64,000 nucleotides of DNA from Gracilaria gracilis (Eukaryota > Rhodophyta > Florideophyceae > Gracilariales > Gracilariaceae): positions 124,001 through 188,000 of the forward strand of contig JARGSG010000096.1 in assembly GCA_030374805.1 (NCBI GenBank), given 5' to 3'. Of the stretch, positions 21,801 through 33,089 are shown one piece after another. The position numbers were made by a program, and so were the translations under genes. Within the stretch, counting starts at the first letter, position 1; every line of letters begins with the position of its first letter. The notes below the pieces were generated by a model. The model worked only from the letters and a program-made list of their open reading frames with translations. It made no database searches and was not told the origin of the DNA.

Positions 21801-23953
21801 CGATTATCGTCGCCGGTATCGCATCGTTCTCTCTTCGATTTGGCTCTATCCGTGCTTCTGTTCGTCTTCATGAGAAACTTCTTCTCTCTGTATTTGGTGC
21901 ACCAAGTTCATTCTTCAACTCGACTCCAGATGGCCGGCTCGTTAACAGATTCAACTCTGACTTAGATAAGATTGACTCTTCGCTCGCACCTACGCTACAA
22001 TCCTTGTTGCGTCTGACTCTTAATCTGGTTTTCACCCTGGGACTAATACTATGGGCAACTCCGCTTTTTATCTTTGCTATGATTCCGATCGCTGCCGTCT
22101 GCATTTATGTACAAGAATTCTACCGGAAGACAAGTGTGGACTTGCGCCGTCTTGAAGCTCTTGCAAGAAGTCCGCTGTATTCCCATTTCAGTGAGACTTT
22201 AGAAGGAGTGGTGACTATTCGTGCTTTTGGTGATGTGCCACGGACAACTATGATTAACAGTCAATATACGGATGCGCTTGTCCAAACAACCTATGCTTCA
22301 ACATATGCCAATCGATGGCTCTCCGTTCGCTTGGAAGGGCTTGGGACGATTTTGATCTTTAGTGCTACCTTACTAGCAGTACTGACGCCCCCAGGTAAGA
22401 TTTCAGCGAGTATGATTGGTTTGGTGCTGTCATATACTATGCAAATCTTGGGAGTCATGACGTGGAGTGTCAGACAATTCACTGAGACGGAGTCTCAACT
22501 GAGTGCAGTGGAACGAGTAGCAGAGTACTCTGAACCTCCATTCCCTCAAGAAGAGAAAGGAGGATTAGAACAGTTTATGAGGGACCAGAGTCGAAATTCA
22601 AGGACCATTACGAGAAGTGAATCCGCAGGGCTTATTTCGAGGGAGACGGCCAACAATTTATCACAGAGTCTAACACCGCACAGATCTCGTTGGCCGCGAA
22701 AGGGCAAGATTGAGTTCAAAGATGTTGAAATGAAATACCGCGATGACCTGGAGCCATCGCTGAGAAAGGTTTCATTCACTGTTGAACCTGGAGAACACGT
22801 CGGTATTGTTGGTAGGACTGGTGCTGGTAAAAGTTCTGCCATCCAATCTGTGTTCAGACTGTACGAACTCAACAAGGGTCAGATCGTCATTGACAACACA
22901 GACATATCGTCAATGCGCTTATTTGATTTACGCTCATCCTTGGGCATCATTCCACAAGAACCGGTTTGCTTTTCTGGGACCATTCGTTCGAATCTGGACA
23001 TGTTCGCCGAGCATTCCGATAGGGATGTTCAAAAAGCGTTCGACGCATGTGGGCTGCAAGACACTATGAAGGCGAAAGTGAACCTAGACTTTGAAGTCGC
23101 TGAAAATGGATCAAACCTGAGCGTCGGTCAGCGACAATTGCTTTGTCTGGGCAGGGCGCTACTAAAGGACAGTCAAGTTCTCGTCCTTGACGAAGCTACT
23201 TCAAGCGTGTCGAATGCCACTGACGAAAAGATACAGAAAACGCTTCGAGATGAAATGGGACATTGCACTATTCTAACTGTTGCGCATCGCCTTCACACTG
23301 TGATGCGAAACGACAAAATCATCGTGATGGATCGAGGACGGGTAGTGGAAACAGGTTCTCCTAGTGAGCTCTTAAGCCGACCTTCCCGCCTTAGTGATCT
23401 GGTGGATGAAACCGGACCAGCAACAGCTGCACACCTTCGCTACCTCGCTTCTTTGCCTCGGTATGGAACGGAAGACGGTCTCCAGAAGAATGAGAAGCTA
23501 AAACAGCAAATGCGACCAAACGGACATGAACGTCATTTGTTGCACATTTCCTCAGTTCCTGAAAGGAACAAATCTCTACGTGAGAATGTCCGGTCCGCAT
23601 TTCTTGAGTTGAGGGCGGCTCTCACGGAGTACGACTCCATTGCTTGGACAGAGGAGTTGATGGAGTCCAACCTTGAAGAATCTCAATGGAAGGATACCCT
23701 GAAGGCCATGGTGTCGAAGCTTGCGACGCTTGCGAACAGTATGTCTACAGATGGAAACGACGAATTGCATAGAAGCGGTTCTAGTTTTGGCACAGGTATC
23801 CCAGTGCGCTCTGTGGACTTCATGGCGGAAGTAATCCAGGATGATTCTAACGTTGAAATGCCTCTGCGCTCGGAAAGGAGCTCTCCTGCAGATTCAGATT
23901 CCTCCACTGAGTTTGTTCCGATTGCACAATCGCACAACAAGAATGCGCAGTAA
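18856..23953 (+). CDS. ABCC-type (MRP) ABC transporter, two exons
   Basis: Exons 18856-19692 and 19775-23953 (1,671 aa). The intron is 82 bp, GTAAGT..AAAG, phase 0, with a perfect TACTAAC branch site at 19747-19753. An in-frame TGA five codons upstream fixes the start. Residues 1-~190 are very hydrophobic, consistent with a TMD0-like region. TMD1 follows, then NBD1 (Walker A GPTGSGKST at 617, signature LSGGQ at 709, Walker B FLDDPLSAVDAH), a charged linker, TMD2, and NBD2 (Walker A GRTGAGKSS at 1292, signature LSVGQ at 1394, Walker B VLVLDEATSSVS). This order and the LSVGQ variant are typical of full-length ABCC exporters of conjugates or glutathione adducts. The ~180-residue C-terminal extension is hydrophilic and unrecognised. 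Substrate unknown. Vacuolar or plasma membrane likely. Confidence 0.95.
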
Positions 23954-24285
23954 GCACTGGATGTTCTGGTATTCCAGCTGCTGAACTGAATCCATGTCTA
24001 AGGTTCTCCCATTACTCATGTACATCTATACTTCTCAGTTTGAGATTGTTAGCTGATAGCTCCATGGCTGGTTAGTCTTCTCTTAACCCGCTCTTCCATC
24101 TACTCATATGTTTATAGCACTCCTGGTTGTACATGTTAATGTCTGTTCACCACCATCGTTCTTACTCTTCTCTCTGTTCTTCTCTCTGTTCTTTAAACTA
24201 CCTTTTCTCCTACCAGTCAAATAGATTGAACCGTCCTCTTTATTGTGGGCAACAATTTTCTAATACTATACTGCAGTATAGCTTC

Positions 24286-24342
24286 AAATGAAGCTTTCTC
24301 TCTTTAGGAAGGTCAAGAATTTCTTTGGCTCCTTGTCGAATC
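24286..24342 (+). repeat. Dispersed repeat, copy 1
   Basis: AAATGAAGC followed by TCTCTTTAGGAAGG is shared with 25035-25090, roughly three quarters identical over ~57 bp. Shorter echoes (GGAAGGCCAA-like) occur near 26850 and 32750. Probably remnants of one old transposable element. Confidence 0.5.
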
Positions 24343-25034
24343 GAGATTGCATCTATGCTTCGAACAAGCCAAGCTGATGTTTGTGAGACACGTAATGAGC
24401 CGGTTGCAATTCATGGAAGGCAACGTCAGGGAATGTCCTAAGCTGTTATGGTAGCTGCAGAGACGCAAGAAAAGGGCGGTGTTTCGACTCTGTTCTTGTA
24501 GTGAGGCCAATGTGCTCATATAGCGGGAGATTCTGTTTATTGGCTAAACCCATTTGGAACGCATTTGTTTGGAAAGAGGTTAGTGTGTGACTGCCGTCCT
24601 GGAGTTCTAAATGATGTTGAACATTATGTACTGAAATGTCCAAAAAGAACGCTCAGTAGGCGTCTTTGTCTATCGCCGCTTCATGAACGCCGGAATCTTG
24701 TTGCCAGATCGGTTTGAGCGCCGCATTTCTTCCGTAGTAGTTGTCGAAGGCAGTTGTCCTAGGGACACCTTTCGGATTGTTCAAATGGTTGTGTAAGCCA
24801 CCTACATGACAACGTGATAGTGGTCACTATAATACTATTCTCAGTGTATATTATGGGATAGGTTCCCTATTGCTCAAAAATGCTGGCCTTCTCCAAAGGA
24901 TGGCCCCTGACCCGTTTCCCTTCCCTCAAAGAAAGGGAAGACAGGTGTACTCTCTCCCTCTCTCTCTCTATTCTTCCTCTTCTTCTTCATTGTCGACAGC
25001 AGTTTTCTACTTGCTAAACTGCGTTGAAGCTCTT

Positions 25035-25090
25035 AAATGAAGCCTTATCTCTTTAGGAAGGCCAAGAACTTGTGTAGTTCCTGTCGCATC
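25035..25090 (+). repeat. Dispersed repeat, copy 2
   Basis: Second copy of the repeat at 24286-24342, same orientation. Identity fades beyond this segment. Confidence 0.5.
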
Positions 25091-25811
25091 TCATTTCTGA
25101 AGGACGACCATGTTGCTGCAGGTACAGTAGAGTTCTTACGAGCTCTAGTCGTGATGAATTTGTGGGTAAAAATCGAAAAACGACGTGCTCACAAGTCTTC
25201 TTTACTCTTGTCCGGCATTCACACCGTTTTACTCTCTCTCTCTCTCTGCAACTTAAACTCATACCTATCAAAGATTTTCTGCTCTTTCTTGCGGAATCGG
25301 TAACTCCACGACTCCACACGACAGGCTGTGTTTATCAATGGGCATCGAACTAAGATAAGATGGACATCTTTCGTTTCACCAGTGCGGCAGTCGCATTGTG
25401 ACTACCGCACTGTACAGGAAGGTAAAATACGGCTTGTTGCACTGTCGGAGCGACTGTCGCAGCAAAAAGTCTTAGAGCGTACATTAGGTTTAATTCGAAG
25501 AGCACGGAGCGCGAACACGCTCCATGGTTTAATTAGAACGAAGAAAATCTTCATTGTAGTACAGACTGGTGGTCTGAGCTGCTACTAAAGGCGCCTGATC
25601 GCGGCAGTCGCGATGAGAGGACGTCAGAGAGGAGGCACAGAGCTTTCTGACACTCTCCTGCTTGGTGCCATATCGACATCTTTGACCGTGATTTGCCACA
25701 CCTGCCGACTGCAATATTTATTGGTGTATCATTGAGCGAGATAGCATATTTTAACCGCACCTTGCGAAGCATATCAACTGTCTCATTTTTAACAGAAGCT
25801 CGGTGACTGGG

Positions 25812-25831
25812 TACCGTTGGTACCAACGGTA
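25812..25831. repeat. 20-bp perfect palindrome
   Basis: The sequence reads identically on both strands, centred on GGTACC. It could be a protein-binding site or the tip of a degraded inverted-repeat element. Confidence 0.5.
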
Positions 25832-27249
25832 GATACGTAAGGTACAGTGAAACCTTCATGAAGGTAAATTGACAAAGCTGACCTTTTTACGCATGCAGCA
25901 TATGCGTCATAGCATCTACCGATATCGTGAAGCCGAGTCTTCAACCAAAGGTGGTGCAGGTTGGTTCGATGAGCGCGCAAGTTTCCCTGCAATGTATCCA
26001 CAGTCATTCTACAGTCCTTCGTTCAGCCCTTGCTTCTTGGAGCCGTTGGGAACTGTCAACTGAACCGTCAAACTGTATCTCACACGTGAGACCTCCGCAC
26101 TCGGCAGGTTTAACGAGAATGATTAGCAGAACAGTCTCGATGGCCGATATTGATACGGTTGGCACACTCAACGAAGGATGATATCGTTCGGTACGTCTTT
26201 TAATTGTCTTTCCTTGCTGTATCTCCCCAACAGTGGGGGCTCGAAGGGATCTCTTAACCCATCTGCTTGTGCAGCGCTTGCGTTTCTATCAAGATGTTCA
26301 GGGTGAATGCAACGGAAAGGGCACCAAGCTCAGCGAGAAACGTCAACCCATGCAGTGCACTTTTCTGTGAACAAACACGGGGGTGCACTGTAACGGGTAG
26401 TCCACCGTGAGCACCCTCTTCCACAAGTCTCCGCTGGCTTGAGTGACAATGATGAACCGCTACGTATGGATCTCTACTTACCTGTAATTGTAATGAGCAA
26501 CTTCATTGAAAAAGAACTAGCGATCGACCTCACAGTTGCTTTTCCCCAGTCTGCTACACACGTGCAAACTGCTTCGCGCACTGCGGGGGCCAGCGCTACC
26601 ACTCTGGAACAAAGAAAAAGACTAAACCGTATGGTCGCGCTCACAACATCGAGCTGGAGCCGTTAGGAATTCACATATGAACTCCTTCCGAAGACTAGCG
26701 ATATACAATGCGAACCACACTGGCAATCTACCTCACGACGAAGAAAGATACTTGCATGAACGCTTCTTCTTCTTCTTCTTCTTAAGTGTGGTTTATTACT
26801 CCCTATTTCGAAGCAATAAGAGAGCTACCTTATTACATTTAACCCTCTCTCCTAAGAAAGGCCAGAAACTTTGAAGGCCATTCTCTAATCATATCAATCA
26901 TCGTCATCGCATGAACGCTTCACGATTGCACTCCATTCAATCCAAGCACGAATGGTTTCAACCCCCCTCCTTAATTGAATTAGACATCCTCATTAGCTCG
27001 TACTTGGGCAGTTCCATCTGAGTAAGAAAGATCATCTCCCTTGCTAAAACAAAACAATATGAATATCCTCCACTCTGCATTAGAATGCGAACTCACTGGA
27101 GTCATCCACCTTCTCCGTTCTACAACATTTCCCATTATTCTCTAATATAGACGGGCAGTTCCGTAGTTACGTTGAAGACTACGTGCACACCTGCTTCATC
27201 ATATCAGGGCCTGACAACTCCGACACCGCAAGTCACCACTTGCTCCCTA

Positions 27250-29025
27250 TCATTTCCATGCAATCTCCTCCGCTGAGGCCACTCGGCCCCATACTGCGGA
27301 GACTCTAAGGTCCCTATCTCTCTCGGACTTAAGTGTTCCGCCACTAGCCAGATACCTCTCACGCTGCAACTCTTCCACCTCGCCATATGCCATGTGGGTC
27401 GGCACATCTTTGTGGAGAACTTGCTTTACTTCGTCCGGAACATACGTCATCCGAAAGTGCCTCGGCGCCCAAGATTTTTCCAGAAAGAGCCAAATCTTGG
27501 GAATCTGACGATTCTGCATGGTCATGAGATCACCAATCACTTTTTCAAAGTCATCATCAAGCCGTTGCGTTGTAAAGGCGTGTCCGCGAAATCCCTTGTT
27601 GTCCGTCTTGACAAAATGAAGTACAAAGTCTCCACGTTGATTGGAAAACTTCACAAAAGCTCCAGCCTCATTTCGGTAACATCCTTGAATTGCAGTGATG
27701 TACTTGCTCAACCCCGGGTCCGAGAACTCGCTGTCAAATTCGCCCGGCCCAGACCAGCACTGGAAGCCAAGACCCGTGCTCGTTTCGCCATGATCTACCA
27801 GTTCATCCTTATCAGGCCGGTTGTGTTCAATCATCGTGTTCCAAGCCGCTTCCTGCGACCGCTCCATTTCAATGTGCTGCATAACGCCACGCATAATATC
27901 GCAACCCTTGTAGACAGCATTCGTAAACCATCGCTCGATCATGTCTATATCCTCCGGGTATGTGGCCACAAGCCCGTTGACACGCTTGAGAAACTTCCAC
28001 GCAATGCGATACAGCCAACTCGTTCGCATCCTCACAGATGTATCCCCAAGATTGTTCACGACAACAATGTTATTATCCTCCACCTGGAACTGATCCCTAG
28101 GGCCGCCCTGCACGCCACCGGGATTACCATTGATAATAAAGTATCCCTTACCGGAAGACTCTTTGTACAAATAGGCGTCGCACACAGACGTACTTGTCTT
28201 GACCGCAACATACTGCCTCTCCAACCAAAGCCATACCCTCGACTTTTCTTCAAGGACGTTCTTGAATATAGCCACAATGCCATATTCGGCATACGGAGCA
28301 AGGCCAATATCAACCCAGGGCACACCAGGGACGTATTCCATACATCTATCGATCCAAAGCGCAACTTCTGCCGGAAACGACAATGGTTCCCAGCGTCTGG
28401 CTACGGTGCGGAGTGTGGACTGAAAAGTTTGCAGATCAAGGGAAACTTCCTTCCCCATATGTCGATAGGACAGGGCATAGACAATAGGATTTCGCGATCT
28501 CATCTCATCGATAGTAATATTGGTCGCATTGCGATGCACAAAGATGGACTCGTATATAGGAGTGACATCCAAAGAGCCATCAAGAATGTCGCGCGGGTTG
28601 AAAATGACGGCCACACCGTTGACTCTATCGTCAATGCACAAACGCGAAAGATGCTTACGGGTTGCTTCAATCCAGTTCCACGTTCCCTGCCCTCCTAACC
28701 TCATCCCTTGGTACAAGACGGCGTCACGACTTTCGGGACCTATAGCATAGTTTTCAGAATTGAGCAACTCCTCACGTAGTTGGTCGAGTAAGATAAGCTC
28801 TCCTGCGGCGGATTCAAACGTCTTCAAGGCATTGATTTGCTGCTCCACTTGCAAGCGCCGTTGCTCCGTCTGTGACTGGTGCGCTAATAGCGCAGCTAGC
28901 TGTGCATACTTGGTCTTGCCAAACCGGGTGCTCAACTCGGTTACGATGCACTGGAGAAAGCGTTGTCGTTCTTGAGCAAAGTCCTGGAACGACTGAGCCC
29001 GTCCTGCTTGCGAGGAGCTGGCCAT
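27250..29025 (-). CDS. Unrecognised 591-aa protein
   Basis: Single-exon frame from ATG 29025 to TGA 27250. No family recognised. The first ~90 residues are helical and Gln/Glu/Leu-rich (likely coiled coil: QSQTEQRRLQVEQQINAL). The rest looks globular and is rich in Trp and acidic residues (RVWLWLERQY, SWLYRIAWKFLKRV, IPKIWLFLEKSWAPRHF). No signal peptide, membrane segment or catalytic motif is evident. It lies alone between repeat-rich stretches, next to a transposase relic, with a 43-bp perfect inverted repeat 29 bp upstream of the start. It could be a lineage-specific gene, a mobile-element gene or an endogenised viral gene. Nothing seen decides between these. A 434-codon open frame on the other strand is His/Arg-rich and is taken as its shadow. 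Confidence 0.65.
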   Translation of the reverse strand: MASSSQAGRAQSFQDFAQERQRFLQCIVTELSTRFGKTKYAQLAALLAHQSQTEQRRLQVEQQINALKTFESAAGELILLDQLREELLNSENYAIGPESRDAVLYQGMRLGGQGTWNWIEATRKHLSRLCIDDRVNGVAVIFNPRDILDGSLDVTPIYESIFVHRNATNITIDEMRSRNPIVYALSYRHMGKEVSLDLQTFQSTLRTVARRWEPLSFPAEVALWIDRCMEYVPGVPWVDIGLAPYAEYGIVAIFKNVLEEKSRVWLWLERQYVAVKTSTSVCDAYLYKESSGKGYFIINGNPGGVQGGPRDQFQVEDNNIVVVNNLGDTSVRMRTSWLYRIAWKFLKRVNGLVATYPEDIDMIERWFTNAVYKGCDIMRGVMQHIEMERSQEAAWNTMIEHNRPDKDELVDHGETSTGLGFQCWSGPGEFDSEFSDPGLSKYITAIQGCYRNEAGAFVKFSNQRGDFVLHFVKTDNKGFRGHAFTTQRLDDDFEKVIGDLMTMQNRQIPKIWLFLEKSWAPRHFRMTYVPDEVKQVLHKDVPTHMAYGEVEELQRERYLASGGTLKSERDRDLRVSAVWGRVASAEEIAWK

Positions 29026-29054
29026 TCAGTTGAATAAAGAGGTGCGTCCTACAT

Positions 29055-29146
29055 ACGTGCCACTAAAGTTCACCTGAACGCTTTAAGAACGGGCCCCAAT
29101 TTAGGGGCCCGTTCTTAAAGCGTTCAGGTGAACTTTAGTGGCACGT
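29055..29146. repeat. 43-bp perfect inverted repeat (long hairpin) with 6-nt loop
   Basis: Arms 29055-29097 and 29104-29146 are exact reverse complements. The loop is AATTTA. The left arm starts ACGTGCCACTAAAGTTCACC and the arm ends in GGGCCCC at the loop. The hairpin starts 29 bp upstream of the ATG of the 591-aa gene, so it lies in its promoter or 5' UTR. Perfect arms imply recent origin or active maintenance. Confidence 0.9.
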
Positions 29147-30550
29147 AGGGGGCACCAAACCCTTACCGATTAAAATAATGGGGTAGGAAGGTTAACCGCA
29201 GGTGATAGTTTACTGATAGGGAGCACGAGACGTCATCCATCATTCTCACATGGAGACTTTGTATGAATCGTGGTTGCACAGTACCAAGGATACAATTGAA
29301 TTCGGAATTGCAACCCATGAATTCTGTCAACTCTTGAACCTATTACGTCGTACATATGGTCGTGGTATCGTTTGTTTCTGTCGATTCGAGACACTCTGTT
29401 ATTGCGTAGAAGAGAGTTATCGATTACTTGGACCGGTCGTCCAAGGGACGCGTTGACTAGCACAACTGATATCGTCTACACAGCATCTTTTAGTATTTAT
29501 GCCTTATGGAGAAAGCTATGCTCTTTCCTTCTACGAGGCAGGATTATCTTGTCGCAACAGTAAACTGTTCTACGCTGCTGACTATCCCACTCGCCAGTCC
29601 TCGTGGACACCCGGAGAACCTGTGTTCTTCGGTGGGCGCACCCATCAACCCCCCCCCCCCCCCCCGACGTTTGTCGACACACTCCACTGCGCTCTACCCT
29701 CTGCTTGTGCCGTCGTTCCTGTCCGCAGTTCAACTTTGTTCTTTCACACGTTTAGTGCACTCAACCGTCGAAAAATGTGACTAGAGAGAGCAGGGCTCCA
29801 AGTTGCCCTCGAATGGAAACGAAAACCATTTCTGCTGCAATGTGAAAGCGCCTGGAAGTCTCTAAACAACTCGCTACCTCCATCAATGACATATGCATAG
29901 GCGACTGTACCAATCAATGCTCTTCGCTGATTTTTATCTTTAATCCTTATCAGGCCTTGTTGAGCTAATGTCAAAACAGACGCAAACGATATGTTCTACA
30001 ATAAATCCTTGCCTTTGAGAGTTGCCTGCGGGATGGGTCTTGTGAGGTTGAACAAGAAACAAGGTTAATCTGCTCAGGTGGTGAGGATGAGTCAGGACTT
30101 ACCCTATCTACAAGTGCTTTTGAGGACTGGAATTCACTACAAAAACGCTGAATAACACGCGGCGCCCAGGATTCCGAGAAGGCACGAGATGTACTGTGTG
30201 TGCACCTCATCGATTGAACAGGTACTTAACGTTCAAAAACGCCCTCTTTACACATAGAAATACAAACAAAAGTACCTCAACTCGGTTTTGAGGTCCCAAC
30301 GTTAAGGAAGTACAAGTCATTGTCTCCTTCTTCTTCCTCACCACTCATAAACACGGCACCAAAGTCTGCCAACCTGTGTTATGCACACGCTGAACTAAGG
30401 AATCATCTCCTTTCGAGCCGGCAATGCTCAGGCAGTGTTTCACAATTACACTCGCTATACTACCTAGACGATGAACACAAACTACTGTGCATCCAACATC
30501 CAAACTGGACAATTTCAAATCACATCCCGTATCTCCACCGCTAACGATAG
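29147..30550. other. Intergenic region with poly-C tract
   Basis: No gene recognised. Contains a 17-C run at 29649-29665 and a short imperfect inverted repeat around 30212-30310 (GTACTTAACGTT against AACGTTAAGGAAGTAC) just before the transposase relic, possibly part of that element's end. Confidence 0.5.
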
Positions 30551-32350
30551 ATGTTCTTTTCGATGTTCAGACACGTCATTCACAATCCAAGCAATGAACC
30601 AGAGCTTTGCGCTACCCACAGCCATATAAAAGACTACGTGAGTTCCGAAACGCCTGCCGCTCGAGTCCAAGCTATGTTCAGCACCATGGCACCAGTAGTG
30701 ATCAACAAGTGGATACGAAACTCCGACCGCCGCACAGCGCGGTACATTGAGAATGGTATCAAACTCGTCGATGATGGCTACTCCTTTTAAAACGCCGCGG
30801 AGGAGTGCCACCTTTCTCCGTCAACGCTGCACTACCACTATCACAAGGCTACACGTGAGCCTGTTATACGCGCAAACTCAAGACTTTCTCTAACCGTCGA
30901 GGAGGAAAACTCCATAGTAGATGTGCTTCTCGAACACAGCCGAAGAAGCAGAGCGTTATGCAGAAAAGACCTCCAGGACTGCGTTGAAATGCTCGTTGCA
31001 TACCTCCCGTCGTATCGCCGTGAACGGATTCGGTTCAAGAATGGCCGACCGGGGCGTAGATTCTGCGAGCTCTTCGAAGCACGGCATTGCAATCGCATTA
31101 TACTGAAGAAGCCCTCCCGCCAAGACGCCAAACGTTTTAAAGCCACTAATTCAAAGGTTTTGGTCCACCATATGACAGACATAAAGAAGATAATAACCCA
31201 TCACAAGATTCCACCATCGAGAATTGTCAATGTAGACGAAACCGGTTTCTCACCTCTACGCGAGACTCGCACTGGTAATTTGAAGCCGCGCTACTACGCC
31301 AAGGGAGAGAAGTCGTTCTCACCGAATGCTTCGTTGAAGAACGTCAACCACGTCACCTTGCTCGGAACCATCTTCGCCGATGGTCGCGTTGGTGTACCTA
31401 TGGTGGTATTCCAGGGTACTCGACTCCGCACACGGAGAGTAAGCAGGCGCACCGAACCCGGACAAAAACTGCAGTGCATTGCAGAGTATCTCCCACCAAA
31501 CGCTGTGGTGACGGCTCGGAAGGATATCGCATCAGTGGATTCCAACAACTTCCTTCAATGGGCACATCACTTTCTGAGTGACACGGAGAAACTAAGGCCG
31601 AACGGAGAACCCATACTTCTGGTGTACGATGGCCATCGTAGCCATCTGTCTATTCCTGTCCTAGAACTCCTCGCCAAATCAAATTTTATAGGTTATGCCC
31701 TCCCTGCGCACACGAGTGGTACAACTCAGCCTCTGGATGTAGGAGTTTTCTCGTCATTGAAGCATCACTACCGCAATTCTTTAGACCTTGTCGCGAGAAG
31801 TCGACGTAGGAACGCAGGTACTCTTCATGAATTTGATGTCGCACAAATTATTCGCAGCAGTTACAATAGAAGTTTCACGGTTAGTAACATAACTTCGGGG
31901 TTTGCGAAATGCGGGATATGGCCATTGGATGACGTTCGGCTGTTCGCTCAGGCACGGCCGTATAGTTTCCAAGAACCAAATAGAATCGCCTGATTGCAGG
32001 AAATGCTCGATATGATGGATAAGCATCATGAGAAGACAGTTGATGAAATTGTTGAGAATGTTGAGTTGCATGCCTCGGGGTTCTTGGATATATCGTATGA
32101 AGCTGTTATGACTACTGATGCCGCTTTGTCTTTGCTTCGTCTGAGTGGTCAAGCACGAGAGCTCTCGAAGCAGAAGGGGCTGGCGGCTGCCGCGCAGAAG
32201 GCTCAGGCGGAGGAAATCGAGAAGGAGAGACGTCAAAGGTTGAGATCTCATAACGAAAGAGTTGATGAGTTACGTCGTACGCGAAAGTACGGAGAAGCAT
32301 TTGTGACGCCAAGATCCTTGGAAGGTTCAACGTGCCATTGCAAGGTCTAG
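30551..32350 (+). pseudogene. pogo/Tigger-type DDE transposase, broken by two in-frame stops
   Basis: One continuous frame interrupted by TAA at 30788-30790 and TGA at 31991-31993. Around the first stop is a psq/HTH-like DNA-binding region (DRRTARYIENGIKLVDDGYSF, stop, NAAEECHLSPSTLHYHYHK). The catalytic core follows: NVDETGFSP (Asp codon 31235), LLVYDGHRSH (31628), and TQPLDVGVFSSLKHHYR (31736), a DD(35)D arrangement with the PLDVG box typical of pogo/Tigger/Jerky-like transposases. After the second stop a Lys/Glu-rich coiled-coil tail continues in the same frame to 32350. Domain order is otherwise intact, so inactivation looks fairly recent. No clear terminal inverted repeats or TA duplication could be fixed. 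Confidence 0.88.
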
Positions 32351-32716
32351 GGTTGCGGTGGCGAAGCAGAGGACGGGAGTTTCGGAAGCCGCGACGGCGG
32401 ACATCAGAGATTTCTGAGTGTAGTTCCTTGTTGTGGTGGAAGCTGTTGGTGGTCGGATGCTGATGTGAGTTTGATTATTATTATTTGAGGGTGCGTTTAA
32501 GGTACATTTGTGTGTGTCTGTGTCTCTGGCGTTCTACATCAAGATAAATGTTGTGCTGCTGCGTTCCAGCTCGTTTGCTTGGTTCTTTTCTCCCTGGTGG
32601 ATTGTACACACCGCGACCGAGCATTCGACGAAGAATCGGCGAAATTGGCTCATAAGTTATCGTGGGGGGCGGCCTGATTCTCGTACTGTTCAAAAATCAG
32701 GAACCCCCACAGTAAC
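30551..32716 (+). mobile_element. Relic DNA transposon (Tc1/mariner superfamily, pogo group)
   Basis: Approximate extent around the broken transposase. Downstream, a GTGGGGG..CCTGATT / AATCAGG..CCCCCAC hairpin (32662-32709) may mark or lie near the 3' end. True boundaries are not established. Confidence 0.5.
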
Positions 32717-33089
32717 CTTTATGGCGCAGACAGCGGATGTATTCTTTCTCTCGAGGAAGGCCAATAATAGCTTTAGCTGCCACTTACAAATCATTTTATA
32801 AGCGAGTTATATATTATGTATTATCTTTAAAACAAGAACGTGTGACAACAGCTCAACTTCGGTCTCAACGCAGAAAGATCAGGTATAACGTAGTTAATGC
32901 TGCACCTACCGATGAAGAAAACTTGGGTGGGTATGAATAATGTAGAAACAAAATAAACAAGAAAGGATGTTACCGAAAAAGGAACCCAAAGTTGGGAAAT
33001 GGTAGGACGCTCCAGGGTTACCTTGCGCCACGTACATGTATATACTAGGCAAGATACCCAGCAGGAGCTCATGCGGCGTTAGTCAGTTT
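32351..33089. other. Intergenic region between transposon relic and ORP gene
   Basis: No gene recognised. Includes the 32662-32709 hairpin and a short echo of the dispersed repeat near 32750. Confidence 0.5.

Larger units (their letters stand above)
23954..27249. other. Repeat-rich intergenic region
   Basis: 3.3 kb without a convincing gene. It contains the ABCC 3' UTR, CT-rich microsatellites (around 24950-24985 and 25230-25248), a (TTC)n run near 26765-26783, a dispersed repeat in two copies (24286-24342, 25035-25090), an imperfect 13-bp hairpin (25380-25412) and a 20-bp perfect palindrome (25812-25831). Short frames at 25551-26181 overlap on both strands and show no domain. Confidence 0.55.

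Noticed and set aside
25860-26181. Possible RNase H-like fragment (GGLTCEIQFDGSVDSS on the minus strand)
   Set aside because: Only a short resemblance. No other reverse-transcriptase or integrase motifs nearby.
27394-28698. 434-codon open frame antisense to the 591-aa gene
   Set aside because: His/Arg-rich composition typical of a reverse-strand shadow. No domain, and the minus frame is longer and more protein-like.
30200-32720. Exact terminal inverted repeats of the pogo element
   Set aside because: Partial matches (GTACTTAACGTT-like against a GTACCTTAAACG-like end) are too weak and gapped to set boundaries.
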